64,000 nt of DNA from Acanthosoma haemorrhoidale (taxonomy: Eukaryota; Arthropoda; Insecta; Hemiptera; Acanthosomatidae). This document shows, in pieces, positions 1 through 10,412 of the stretch (position 1 is its first letter; every line of letters begins with the position of its first letter). The position numbers and the translations under genes were made by a program. Location: contig OV884011.1 of NCBI GenBank assembly GCA_930367205.1, positions 109,359,139 to 109,423,138 of the forward strand, written 5' to 3'. The notes under the pieces were generated by a model that saw nothing but the letters and a program-made list of their open reading frames with translations, had not been told where the DNA came from and ran no database searches.

Positions 1-1214
1 AAATTAATGTTAGCTACCTTTCAATGTAACTTACAAGAAGTAGAGACACAACTTCGTGAAAAAAGCTCGGAATTAGAGGTAGCGACTTCTTCTTTAGGCG
101 CTATGTGCCAAACCCTGCATACTTCTAAGGTTCAAATAAACACCGAAAAGAAACAAATAATAAATCTACAGCGGAATACCGGGCGATACAAAAAGAGGAA
201 TTTCGAATTAAAATGAATCATATCTGAGTAAAAAAAAAAGTGTATGCTGATATACTTTGAAACTTATCAAAAACATAATATGCTCTTTGTATAAGGGACG
301 TCGAATTAGGCACCCAAGTTAATGATGAACAAGCACTCCTCGCCAGAGAAGCAATTGTATTAAACCTTGTCGGAATCAATTCGGCCTGGGAAGTTCCGGT
401 CGGCTATATTTTCTATTAATTTCGATCACCGGAGAACAATCGACCAACCAGACTTGTTTAGCATTGGAACATCTACGGGGAAATGGAGTCAAATTAGCTT
501 CTATTACTTGCGATGGCGAATCCCACAATATTGCAATGTTAAAAAAAATGTGTTGTGAGTTTCAAAACCCCACTAGCATGTGTACGCTTTTCTAGGTCCA
601 TGACAGCTCCTGAAACTACTACGATCATTAACGATGAACACTCTCCATGATTATTACACATTAGTGGGTGGTAACCATTTAGTAACCACTTTACTTAGTA
701 AAGTGAAACTATTTTGAAGCCTTACACCAGTTCCAGTGCGAAGCAAGATTGAAATAGTTACAAGTTGGCTAATTCTCTTATAATTTATCACAACCAGAAA
801 ATGAAAGTAAAATTAGCTGCTTAGCTTTTCAGCGAATCGGTAGCATATGCCCTGAGCTATTGCTTATCAAAATGTAAAATGAGGGGTGTGAAGACACGAT
901 AAATTTCGAGAGAATTATAAATAAGTCTTTTGATGCGTTAGTAATAAGTTCTATTACGTAGTTTTCAACAAGCCTTAAACCCGCTGAACATAATACAAGA
1001 GATGAAATATTTGCAGAAGCACAACATTATGCTTAAGTATTTCCCAACGTACAAAATTTCTACAATTCACGTAAATAACACTTTTTTTTCTTTCTTTTTT
1101 TTTTTATGGAAGAAAATTATCCCAAGCTGCAAAGAATTCACTTATAGTTTTAGTTTTAGAGCGATACTTGTTCATAAACTATTTCATGAATCATCATCAT
1201 CAAGCGCGAATGCA
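1..1214 (+). pseudogene. P-element/THAP9-type transposase remnant, 5' part
   Basis: Decayed coding DNA for a P-element-type (THAP9-like) transposase, the nuclease that cuts and pastes P-type DNA transposons. The clearest stretch is 321-410, reading EAIVLNLVGINSAWEVPVGY, which matches the conserved V-GINS-W-VP-GY block of the family. At 475-570 another frame reads GVKLASITCDGESHNIAML, matching the GV-SITCDG block. A short open piece at 7-216 is helical and rich in E, K and Q, as expected for the coiled-coil N-terminal to the catalytic region. Around 890-960 a piece reads DTINFERIINKSFDAL, like the GTP-insertion/helical region. Many stops and frameshifts separate the blocks, so the gene is dead. 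It probably starts upstream of the window and continues at 1941. Confidence 0.75.
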
Positions 1215-1940
1215 ATACCACTAGATATGTATTGAAACTGCTTTATTGTGCTAAAATTACAATCTTCGTTACTAGGCAATAAGGAATTGTGATAAATGGT
1301 CTCATTCATACTATATTTACAATTTTCATTCACTCGCTCATTCATACGGTATTTACAAACAGCCCAGACGTCTACCAAATCCACATGGTTGTCACCTCCC
1401 TCTCATGCGAAAGAGGAAGTGGAGTCTTGGGAAGTCCACCAATTTCCTTCGTCAGCAACGTCACCGGATACGAGCCAGAGGAGACTGACAAACAGCGCGA
1501 GAGCCACATACGCTCAGGATATGATTGGAGAAACTGGACAATGCCAGGACTTATGAATATGGAAGGACTCCCACTGTTACGAATTTATAGCAGGTCACGA
1601 GGCCACTGCCGTTTTATTCTCCGAGGAGGATTATAGGGATGAATGGTGCAGTGCAATGACTGTGCTAGGGGATTAGGGTGGTTCTATAGGCTACTATGGA
1701 ATTTCATGAACTTGGAAGGGATGTGTTCAAGAATGTAAGGTATATTAAGATCGTTATGGAGGGTTTTGTTGCTGACATAATAAGGGGCATTTACTATTAT
1801 TCTCAGGACTTTTGATTGAAAGGATTGGATACGCTTGATGTTCGACTTTTTTGCTGTCCCCATAGCTCTATTTTGTATGTCCAGATTGGCTTAAGTATAA
1901 CTTTGTAAATTAGTAATTTGTTTGCTATTGAGAGGAATGG
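1215..1940 (-). mobile_element. Jockey-type retrotransposon J1, 5'-truncated copy
   Basis: Reverse complement matches the last part of the J1 element at 2609-5506: the end of ORF2 (pieces such as LNIPYILE and PRRLKRQWPRDLL, read from about 1940 down to 1640) followed by the 3' UTR with its repeated GTATGAATGAG motifs and terminal CACAATAAAG. The copy lies inside the P-element transposase remnant, so it is younger than that gene. Its 3' UTR keeps about 150 bp (roughly 1370-1530) that are missing from the longer copy at 2609-5506 but present in the copy at 62344-63053. No clear target-site duplication was found. The coding part has stops and frameshifts. Confidence 0.85.
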
Positions 1941-2608
1941 ACTCACAAAAAAATTACCAGTCAATAATATCAATATTTTAGGTAGGAAAATATTCTTGCC
2001 CGATGAGTTCTACAAGACAAAGAATGTTAGATGACGACCTGAATGAATCTTGTAAATTATTATTTGATCTAAATTTCAACAATTTTTTAGAGGTGTCTTT
2101 ACTTAACTGATCTCGCATTTTAATTTCAGATCGCCTAGATTATGATTATGGTATTTCGGATTTTTTTCCAAACAAGACAGGGGAAGATATAAATGAATTG
2201 AATGACTAAATTGCTAAAGAAGATACTGCTACTCTGTCGTAACGCGAGACATCGTCAAATATATATCAGGTGAACAAAATAATAATAACAGTAATTATAA
2301 AAAAAAGAATATTGGAACAATTCTTAAAATAAGATAAATGAATTTTTATAGTAGGATTCATCAAAACAAAATTCTGAATTGTGAAGGATGCGTGGAAGCA
2401 ATTGAAAAAAAAACGTGAAAGGGAGCCGAAAAGGACTCCTTGTAATTAAAGATCGAGGAGGATTAATTTTACCCGACGTGGATTAAGTACCGATTTCCGA
2501 AATTTATTAAAAAAATGTTTAGACTTAACACACAAAAATTTTTTTGATTCAGACTCACAATGTATAGGAAAAAACTTTTGAATAGAACTAGCCATTACTT
2601 GGAAGAAG
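1941..2608 (+). pseudogene. P-element-type transposase remnant, middle part
   Basis: Continuation of the transposase after the J1 insertion. A frame at about 2255-2275 reads IVKYISGE, like the family's V-YI-G block; at 2375-2400 it reads NCEGCVEAI, like the conserved C-x2-C segment; at 2440-2475 it reads VIKDRGGLILPDVD, matching the K-RGGL--P---V motif near the C-terminus. Stops and frameshifts occur between the blocks. The last 13 bp were duplicated when the next J1 copy inserted. Confidence 0.65.
2596..2608. repeat. Target-site duplication of J1, left copy
   Basis: TACTTGGAAGAAG is repeated exactly at 5507-5519. The two copies bracket the J1 element and fix its ends at 2609 and 5506, as expected for target-primed reverse transcription. 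Confidence 0.9.
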
Positions 2609-2673
2609 CCTGTTCAGGCCTCTCATTACGCCACAAGCTATTAACACAAATACCTGTGTTCGAGGCTACACAG

Positions 2674-2704
<31 letters not shown>

Positions 2705-2735
2705 CAATTAAAAACTATTTACAAGAATATGAAAC

Positions 2736-4073
2736 ATGCGCTTCTATCAACAAGTTATATCAGAAAATAAAAAAAAACGCTCAAGATCATTGGGACCTAC
2801 GCCCACTATGTCACCAGTCAAACGCAAGCCACGGCGATCTAATCGGAATATCCCAATAAATTCCTCAGCACCTAGCAGCTCTATGGAAGAGATACCACCA
2901 CAACCCACCACATCAAAACAAACAACAGTAACTGATGAGTCTCCCTTTTTCACACCCAATAGTTACGAGGTGTTGAAAAATATTGAGGTAGAGGACATGG
3001 ACTCTACAACAACACCCACACAGCCCAAGCCACCAGCGATATTCGTTCGCAACATTAGTAATTTCAAATTACTATGCACTCAATTGAGCAAAGTTGTAGG
3101 TACAGGCAAATATACTTGCCTCAATCGATCTCGGGACACAAAAGTTTCTCCGGACACTCCTGAAACATACCGAGGAATTATAAAATACCTAGAAGAAACC
3201 AAGGCTGATTTTCATACCTACCAACTAAAGCAAGAAAGATCGCTGCGGGTGGTGATTAGAAACCTGCATCCCACAACACCAGCGGACGAGATAGAAAATG
3301 AGCTGATAAGTTTAGGGTACAAGGTTCGCCAAATCACGAATGTCCTCCGTGAGGAAAGACAAGAAAATGATACAAGTATCAAGAAACCAATGCCCTTATT
3401 CTTTGTCGATCTAGAGCGAACAGCTGGAGTGGAGAAAATCTACGAGCTTAACCACTTATACTACACAAGAGTACAGGTCGAAAAGCCTTACCCGAAACGA
3501 GACATCGTCCAATGCCATAATTGCCAGGCATATGGGCACACAAAATCATACTGCTACCACCCTCCCAGGTGTGTAAAGTGCAGTGGGCAGCACAAAAGTG
3601 AATTGTGCAAGAAGCCCCTAAAATCACCTGCTGTATGTGTGTTCTGTCAGCAAGGCCACCCGGCAAACTATAAAGGCTGTGAGGCTTATAGAATTCTAAA
3701 GTCCAGAAGTGAACAACGTCGTCGTCCTGAAGAAGAAACATCAGCCACAGGTAGCCCAAGAAGCGCCCCCACCAGAAGTTTGAGGCCTTCAGTCTCTTTT
3801 GCTGACGCAGTTCGGAACAGAGAGCAGTCACAGGCATTGCCCACACCTCCTCCGCAAGTTCTTCTTTCCCAGCACTCCGCTCATCCCAGCAATCGGCAAA
3901 CTCAATCCCATCCTCAACCACACATCTCGCATATCCCGCCACCTTCAAGCTCTTCAGATCTCACCAGCCTTTTAACCTCATTCCTTACAGAGTTCAGAAC
4001 CCTAATTACACCTCTCATTTCCCTTCTTACAAATCTTGTCTCCTACCTTATCCCCGTTAAACAAAATCCATAA
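2736..4073 (+). CDS. J1 ORF1, Gag-like zinc-knuckle protein
   Basis: An intact 445-residue ORF for the nucleic-acid-binding chaperone of a Jockey-clade element, which coats element RNA in the ribonucleoprotein. The N-terminal third is hydrophilic and rich in S, T and P. A region at about residues 165-250 (RVVIRNLHPTTPADEIENEL and onward) matches the domain that precedes zinc knuckles in such proteins. Three CCHC-type knuckles follow at about 260-315: CHNCQAYGHTKSYC, CVKCSGQHKSELC and CVFCQQGHPANYKGC. The C-terminal 120 residues are proline- and serine-rich. The start is the first ATG after the T27 tract. The stop TAA is followed directly by GTG where ORF2 begins, a likely decayed ATG in a stop-start junction. 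The ORF is undamaged although ORF2 is broken. Confidence 0.9.
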   Translation: MRFYQQVISENKKKRSRSLGPTPTMSPVKRKPRRSNRNIPINSSAPSSSMEEIPPQPTTSKQTTVTDESPFFTPNSYEVLKNIEVEDMDSTTTPTQPKPPAIFVRNISNFKLLCTQLSKVVGTGKYTCLNRSRDTKVSPDTPETYRGIIKYLEETKADFHTYQLKQERSLRVVIRNLHPTTPADEIENELISLGYKVRQITNVLREERQENDTSIKKPMPLFFVDLERTAGVEKIYELNHLYYTRVQVEKPYPKRDIVQCHNCQAYGHTKSYCYHPPRCVKCSGQHKSELCKKPLKSPAVCVFCQQGHPANYKGCEAYRILKSRSEQRRRPEEETSATGSPRSAPTRSLRPSVSFADAVRNREQSQALPTPPPQVLLSQHSAHPSNRQTQSHPQPHISHIPPPSSSSDLTSLLTSFLTEFRTLITPLISLLTNLVSYLIPVKQNP

Positions 4074-4529
4074 GTGGATCCTTCCGACTCCTTATCCATT
4101 CTCCTTTGGAATGCGAATGGTGTTCGCACCCACACTAACGAACTGACAGCACTACTCCATGACAAAAACATCGATGTAGCTCTTATTACTGAAACAAGAC
4201 TTACAAGTAAACGACCATTTACCGTTCGACAGTACCAGACTTATCGAACTGATCACCCAGATGGAAGAGCTCATGCAGGTACCGCTGTCATTGTCCATAA
4301 CTCCATACCCCATCACATAGTTCCTTTGGTAGCACATGATTTCCTTCAATCCACTGCAGTGTCAATCACCACCCTCACTTTTCCCCTTACTCTAGCATCA
4401 GTGTACTGCCCTCCCAATAAATCCATTCCCGATTCCCAATTCATCTCCTTTCTAGACTCCATCGGGCATCGTTTCCTTGTGGGTGGGGACTTTAACGCAA
4501 AGCACCAACACTGGGGCTCAAGATCCTAG
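4074..4529 (+). pseudogene. J1 ORF2, endonuclease part (truncated)
   Basis: N-terminal fragment of ORF2: an APE-type endonuclease that nicks the target DNA to prime reverse transcription. Visible motifs are LLWNANGVR at residues 8-16, the catalytic glutamate in ITETR at about 39-43, and GGDFNAKH at about 139-146. The fragment begins right after the ORF1 stop; the first codon is GTG, so either translation restarts from a mutated ATG or the start is lost. It ends at a TAG created by the internal deletion, before the SDH motif that should complete the active site. The product could not be a working nuclease. Confidence 0.85.
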
Positions 4530-5335
4530 AATACTCTAACTACTATCCCATAAATGCAGGAGTTCCACAGGGCAGTGTCCTAGGCCCCATCCTCTATAAC
4601 CTATACACCGCTGATGTCCCCTCTACTTCCAACACCTTCTTGGCCACATTTGCAGATGACACTGCAGTCTTGTCATCCCACCCAGACCCCGACATAGCAT
4701 CCCATAACCTTCAAAAACACCTTAACGAGATCGAGTATTGGTGCAATCAATGGCGGATCAAAGTTAATGAAGCAAAATGCTCCCACATTACCTTCACCCT
4801 TTGTCGCAAGACTTGTCCATTAGTTTATTTTAATTCTATTCCTCTCCCAGTAACCGAGACAGTACGGTACTTAGGCTTCCATCTCGACAAACGACTGACC
4901 TGGAACCCACATACGAGACTAAAAAGACAAGAACTAAACAGACGCTTTGGACAACTGTACAGACTACTTCAAAGGACATCCCATCTCTCAATAGAAAATA
5001 AACTACTAATCTACAAAGTTATACTTAAACCAATCTGGACATACGGAATAGAGCTATGGGGGACAGCAAAAAAGTCGAACATCAAGCGTATCCAATCCTT
5101 TCAATCCAAAGTCCTGAGAACAATAGTAAATGCCCCTTATTATGTCAGCAACAAAACCCTTCATAACGACCTTAATATACCCTACATTCTAGAACTCATC
5201 CCTTCCAAGTTTATGAAATTCCACAGTAGCCTTTCCAACCACCCTAATCCTGTAGCACAGTCTTTGCACTGCGCCACTCATCCCTATAATCCTCCTCGGA
5301 GACTGAAACGGCAGTGGCCTCGTGACCTGCTATAA
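4526..5335 (+). pseudogene. J1 ORF2, reverse transcriptase C-terminal part
   Basis: Remaining 3' part of the J1 reverse transcriptase. It reads from INAGVPQGSVLGPILYNLYT at about 4550 through the catalytic FADD at about 4650, the thumb region (RYLGFHLDKRLTWNPH) and the C-terminal extension ending RRLKRQWPRDLL at 5335. RT motifs upstream of VPQGS are gone, so the polymerase is dead. The frame differs from the endonuclease frame at 4074. Without a natural start codon near the junction it is best called a pseudogene fragment. Confidence 0.85.
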
Positions 5336-5506
5336 TCGCGTGACAGTGGGAGTCCTGGCAATGGCCAGTTACTCCAATCATGTCCTATTGTATGAATGAG
5401 TGAGTGAATGATGACTGTAAATATGGTATGAATGAGATCATTTATCTGTATTATTATTGCCTTATAAAAGGCAGATTGTAATTATTGCACAATAAAGTTA
5501 TAATAA

Positions 5507-5519
5507 TACTTGGAAGAAG
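5507..5519. repeat. Target-site duplication of J1, right copy
   Basis: Exact second copy of TACTTGGAAGAAG (also 2596-2608), placed directly after the J1 3' end. Confidence 0.9.
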
Positions 5520-5690
5520 AAAATCATTAAAATTTCACCTTTAAGATCAATCGAACTTTTTTCTTTTAAATAAAATTAGACTGAATCGTCACTTGCGAAG
5601 CATTAATGATGATTTAAACAAAGAAAAAATACGGCCCAAAAAAACAAAAAAAAAAAGGTTTTATTTAAAGGTCAGTCATCAGTAATAAAA
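5520..5690 (+). pseudogene. P-element-type transposase remnant, 3' end
   Basis: Directly after the J1 target duplication one frame (about 5570-5675) reads IRLNRHLRSINDDL followed by a lysine-rich run and VLFKGQ. This fits the very C-terminus of P-element/THAP9 transposases (IRL-H---K, then a basic stretch and LFK-Q). It shows that the J1 copy at 2609-5506 landed inside the transposase coding region. Stops precede this block. Confidence 0.6.
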
Positions 5691-6889
5691 CTATTTTGCA
5701 TACTGTAAATAAATATATTATTTATGTTAAATTGCAATATTTCTTCTTATTTTTTCCAAATCGCAAGCAGAACAACGGCCTGTTCAGTAACCTGGAGTCA
5801 AGAAATGGAGTGTATTATTTAATTGGGGGAAGTGAATTGTTGACTGAGCCACTCAACTTCGTAGGAACCCTACTCGATCCCGCTTCTACTCTATTATATG
5901 TTCTATGCCCTCAACCCACGCATTAATGCATTCTCACGCATATGTTAGTATGTGCGTCCGGCCGTCTGTTAGAGGGGTAGTCGATAAATCTGTTCTTAAT
6001 GAGCCCAGTACCACCCGACGTGGTCCTTTCATCAGCCCTCCTACTTTAATAGTGTTCTCATGTTTAAGAAGAAATAGATTAAACTCAGCCTTGGGTAATG
6101 TATCCTATAATTAATAAAATGCCCTAATAATTAATTAGTTGGCCATAAATATTTACTATTGAGTTTATTTTTTAAACAGAACTAGTGTCCCAGTAAATTT
6201 CCTAAAATGTAAATCGAAATCGGATATGAAATTACACGATATGTCCTATATAAGAAATAAGAAAAATATATACACTATTTGCCCGTATCAGTAATTCCTC
6301 AATATTTTTATTTGTTTGGTGATATCTACTTCAGAAATGATTAAGACAGTTTCACCAAAACGTGCTACGACGTCTCTAGAAATGTAAACTATTTTTTGTC
6401 GATTGGATATCATCATCGTTGAGTGGGTATTACCAAAATACAGTTCGTCAGGAAAGTTTCAAAATATTTTTACTAAATCAAAATTTCTAAACTCCTGAAG
6501 AAAATTAACGCATCACTTTGTATTTTATGATTATTTGTTTACATCTTCATTATTATTAAATGGAATTGTTCTAAGCAACACTGGGATTAGAAATAGAGGA
6601 TTAGATAGGATTAGAGATAATCCTCTAATGTAATCTTCCATTGAGAGAATAAATGAACGGCTCAGTAGGTGGTACATTTCCGACTGTGTCCCTTCCTGTT
6701 ATTAAGTGATTACTTTTTTTTCATTAGTTCTTATTGAGTACGAGTTTTATGTTGTTTTTATATGGATAGGCCAGAAGAAATCGTAGTTGAGCACCAACAC
6801 TCTTGGGTAAAGGGTTAGAGATGACCATTTCATAACTCTCTCTTCCTTAAGACAGAGGTTTCAACATTCCAAGTTTTCCACTTCCAAAT
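5691..6889. other. Unassigned AT-rich spacer
   Basis: Nothing recognisable. An open stretch at 5730-5925 has no family features I know. A small perfect hairpin lies at 6595-6603/6618-6626 (AGAGGATTA with TAATCCTCT, 14-nt loop). Confidence 0.5.
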
Positions 6890-8000
6890 CAACTTCATTC
6901 ATTCCCCCTCAAACGGTCTTATTTCAGACCAAACAATAAGACGACTCCTCCGTGTAGCGAATCTGACTTTCATGCGCTTTTTCACTGGTAGACTTCTCAC
7001 CAGACCAGAATTTTCACGGCAGTGAGCAGATTGCTGATCGGAGAGTGGGTTTTCTCAGTGACGGCGAATTATGATTTGCCTTACACTCTGGCAGGTGGTC
7101 GAATAACGAAGACGCCCCGGAGAGCAGTTCGCAGCCTGCAACATTTCTTGAAGAGTGGTGTTTTGAGGTGGTCCTGTAATGGTGTGGGCTGGCATAACTT
7201 CGGGAGCCCACACAGAGTTACGCATAACAACACAGGGGCTCACGAATTGCAGAGAGGCCTGTGTCGGACATCAATGTCCTTTGCACCATTTATTGGTGAA
7301 AATTTCGTTTATCTCCAAGACAATGCGATACCTCATACCGCTGCGATCGTGACTGCCTATTTCCAGGAAGAAGGCTTTAATCTTCTGTCCCTTCCTGCAA
7401 GAAGTCCGGACCTTAATCCGAGAGACCATGGGATATGTTGAAGAATCTACAAATTTTGGGTCCCCCAGCAAAGCTTTCATAAAGGCCCCTCGAACTACCG
7501 AGTATTCTGAGGGGAGCACATAAGACTTAACGCTTAGAAATCACATTTTACACTATTCTGGCACTAGACTAAATCTAGAGAAAAGTGTTGGGAAGGTTTT
7601 TTAAAAAAACAATTTTTTTTCCTTTACTCCATAATTTCATCACTTTAACTAAACATTCTTCTGCTTCAATACTCTTGTAAAATTCAGGGAAAATAAAACA
7701 GATTGATAGTATTATATAAAACATTGACGCATCCTCGGAATGAGGATACTTTTCCAAATCCTTACGGCCCTCCTTTCAAGCCTTCACCCCCCCCCCGCGC
7801 CACGGGTTTTGCGGTGCCTACATCTGACCATGCTCAAGGAGGGCATCAGAGGTCGGAATCATGGACCAACGACACTTATTGTACTTATGAACGCAATATT
7901 GGAAAAACGGGAGAACATTCCTCTAGATGACATGGCCCGTCTCATCCAGGCAATGCTGAACGACTGTTAGACAAGCAAGAGGTGTAACCAGATACAATGT
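6890..8000 (+). pseudogene. Tc1-type transposase remnant
   Basis: Broken transposase of the Tc1 branch of Tc1/mariner, a DDE enzyme that cuts at TA sites. From 6925 one frame reads ISDQTIRRLLRVANL (second helix-turn-helix), then TGRLLTRPEFSRQ. From about 7022 GEWVFS and DLPYTLAGGRI mark the first catalytic segment, where the expected Asp is missing. At 7165-7200 GGPVMVWAGI is the central motif, with a frame change. APFIGENFVYLQDNAIPHTA (7285-7345) carries the second Asp, and SPDLNP (7405-7422) precedes the lost third acidic residue. A non-matching stretch follows, then RENIPLDDMARLIQAML (7908-7960), the C-terminus. At least three frameshifts and several stops are present. I did not find terminal inverted repeats. 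Confidence 0.85.
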
Positions 8001-9056
8001 ATGTAATATTTTTCTAATTAATTCCGTGGTTGTGTTTCATTCTAACATATTCCCAGTTGTTTTGTCTTACTTGCCCTTCTAATGTTGAGTAATTATATAT
8101 ATCTAAGGAAAAATATGAGAGGTTGTTGTTTATCTATCACATGCTATGAAAAATGAAATGATGCTCTAGTTTAGCCCAGGAGTTTAATTGGTTGACTGTA
8201 AGTTAGGATATACTGGTGAAAATTACTGTAAAGGGTCAAACGTGAAGATGGTGTACAATGGGTGACACAAGATCAAGAAGGCAATTGCCTTTAATCAAGC
8301 ACTAACAGCAACCTCTTTGATCTTTTAACAAGGTTACCAGACTCTGGCTAAGTAGATATTTTATTTATCTTCGGCTCTACGCTTGTGAGTGACATTCATA
8401 TTTCTCCAAGAGCACTAATTTCTAGTCTGTTTCTTTTTTTTTGTCTGTGATAAGGCCCCAAGCTCCAATAACTCAAATTCACGTTCTAATAAATCTAATC
8501 TAATAGACGACAGGAAAACTATCAAAGGCAGGATAAAAAATTGATATATGTTGTGACCAGAATTTGGGATATACTTGTTTAAAAATTATTTTCAGTTCCT
8601 CATTTGTAAATATTTCAATAACTTGTTCCTGTATCCATCTGAATTTGAGGTCCAACAGCCAATCGTGGACAGCCAAGATAACCAAGTGAAAATTTTTTTC
8701 AAATCTTTTGCTGGTAGTCAGAATGAAAAGCCGTTAAATGTTGTGAATAAGTAAAATCTTCATCTCGTTTTCACAATTTTGAAAGATTTGGAAATTAAGA
8801 GCATTCTCCTCTCCTGAAGTTTAACTTGACAAATTGTTCATTGGTGAGTCATGTAAGTGTTCACTAATGTTTTAGGGGACTAAATTTTGTACAGGCACAG
8901 AATAAATTCGGTACAGCATGTTTTGAAGTATGCCAGAAAATATGTCGTCTTACCACTCCCGGAGCACTGCCAGCGGTAACAGGGAGGAATTAATAAAATG
9001 TAATGATCTCTGTTACTTAAAAATATCTTTTTAATTCAGTAAATATTGTTTCACCT
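8001..9056. other. Unassigned AT-rich spacer
   Basis: No gene, repeat or RNA recognised on either strand. Confidence 0.5.
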
Positions 9057-9287
9057 TTTGTATCAGTTTCAAGGAAGGAAGGAAGGACGAAGGCCACGAG
9101 AGCGAAGCGCAGAAAAGAGGAGGAAGAAAACTTCCCAGAGGAAACGGGGCTCGGCTGGGACAGAAGAACTGGCTCAGAGCAGAGATTCGCGGATATGTGG
9201 AAGAACATAGAAGACAAAATGTGCAATGACAAAGTTTTCTCTAAGAATTTTAGTTTCCAGACTAGTCTCTGGAATTCCCACTGTTAA
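9057..9287 (+). other. Possible exon-like segment, unknown product
   Basis: A GC- and CpG-richer patch in AT-rich surroundings. A pyrimidine stretch and TATCAG at 9061-9066 could be a splice acceptor. One frame stays open to a TAA near 9287 and reads a basic-acidic stretch (KATRAKRRKEEEENFPEE), then FADMWKNIEDKMCNDKVFSKN. It contains four GGAA units at 9071-9086. I recognise no protein family. It could be an exon of a host gene, part of an unknown transposon, or chance. Confidence 0.2.
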
Positions 9288-9490
9288 CTATATTTTATTT
9301 ATTTATTTTTTTATAATAAAAAAATGTTTGCGAATTAATTTACTTTGAATCTCGATTCTATTCTAAATCACGCATACGAATGTTAAAGACAACACATTTG
9401 TTGTAAGTCTTGGGAATTATTTTACCAGATGATGAATCATGTAGTGGCTATCTTAATCATTTCGACATCAATAAGTGCCATTTAAACGTA

Positions 9491-9515
9491 CAGTAGAATC
9501 CCGATAATTCGTATT
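9491..9515 (+). repeat. Tigger left terminal inverted repeat
   Basis: Begins CAGTAGAATCCCGATAATTC and pairs with 10413-10437 (three mismatches in 25). Its inner part (9500-9513) is also repeated inverted without mismatch at 9537-9550, so the left end can fold into a 14-bp hairpin. Confidence 0.9.
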
Positions 9516-9721
9516 GTCAAGGGACTGACAGTTTGGTACGAATTATCGGGAGTACAAAATAAAAACGTATTAATGCAAACATGTATGTATTAAGAAGTAT
9601 GTACAATGTAGTAAGGATAAAAACTATGCAATAAACACTACTTAATACTAAACTAAACAATAAACAATACATGCAATAAAAAATATGTACATACTTATGT
9701 TCTAGATTAAATAAACACCAA

Positions 9722-9820
9722 TCATTTGTACGAAAAGAAATCCGTAATTTTTTTTTTACGCAATCCTTGCAGACGGGTATTGTCAATTCCTTTGTATATT
9801 TCCTCCAACTGGTACATTTG
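9722..9820 (-). pseudogene. Tigger transposase, C-terminal tail
   Basis: In the frame next to that of the N-terminal part, the minus strand reads YQLEEIYKGIDNTRLQGLRK and then KKITDFFSYK and a stop. Basic residues followed by ITDFF close to the stop are typical of Tigger transposases. The two parts overlap around 9790-9820 because the internal deletion joined them out of frame. Confidence 0.7.
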
Positions 9821-10070
9821 AATTCCTAGCTTGCGCGAACCACTTTTTTAAGTTCTCTTCAGGATGTGGGTAATCACCAGTTTTGAAACGTTTTACTTGG
9901 CTGCTTGATGTCTGGGAAGTGATTTTGTCCTTGTTCTTCAGGATTGATGTGATCGTGGAACGAGGGATGTTAAAACGCTTGGATACGTCAATTTTCTTAA
10001 AGCCACTGGCCACGGCGTTTATTGTTTGTTGTTTCTCTTTAATAGAGAGGCTAACTTTTTTCGGAGGCAT
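9783..10070 (-). pseudogene. Tigger transposase, N-terminal DNA-binding part
   Basis: Ninety-five residues from MPPKKVSLSIKEKQQTINAV, the start of Tigger/pogo/CENP-B proteins. Residues 1-60 form the first helix-turn-helix (FKKIDVSKRFNIPRSTIT), which recognises the terminal repeats. Residues 75-90 (NLKKWFAQARNSNVPVGG) enter the second HTH domain, where the reading frame hits the deletion junction and stops. The whole DDE catalytic domain is absent. The ATG lies close to the right end of the element, as usual. The product would be a DNA-binding fragment that could compete with full transposase, but nothing shows that it is expressed. Confidence 0.85.
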
Positions 10071-10412
10071 GGTAACGTGTCAAATCGAGGACAAAAACGA
10101 GACTGAACTGTAGAAACGAAAAAAAAGCTTAGTACAACTCCTAAAACTTTCCCTCTCTCCTCTCTTTATTTCCTTTCAGTAAAAAGAGTACGAATTACAT
10201 ATGGGATTTCATAGAAAACATTTATCTCGCACTCATCTTGCTCTCTGGTCTCTCACTGTCCTCTTAAGCTGAAAATAAGTATTATAAGACGTTTTAAGTG
10301 ACCTCGAGCATAAAAATAATACGAATTACCGAGGGGACTGAAATGCAATTGTTTTTATACCACTTACCGGGATTTTCTCTAGGGACCGGCAAATTTGTAC
10401 GAATTAACCGGA

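Larger units (their letters stand above)
2609..5506 (+). mobile_element. Jockey-clade non-LTR retrotransposon J1, internally deleted
   Basis: An element with a short 5' UTR (2609-2735, containing 27 consecutive T at 2674-2700), ORF1 (Gag-like), ORF2 (endonuclease plus reverse transcriptase) and a 3' UTR ending near an AATAAA at 5491-5496. A perfect 13-bp target duplication brackets it. ORF2 has lost its centre: the endonuclease breaks off at GGDFNAKHQHWGSRS and reading resumes just before the RT motif GVPQGSVLGP, a loss of roughly 480 codons judged from the usual ORF2 length of the Jockey clade. About 150 bp of 3' UTR found in two other J1 copies here are also missing. There is no RNase H domain and no long poly(A) tail. 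The element is 5'-complete or nearly so, but cannot move by itself. Confidence 0.9.

Noticed and set aside
3448..3948. 166-codon open frame on the minus strand
   Set aside because: It is antisense to the intact Gag-like ORF1 of J1, has no domain and no signals of its own.
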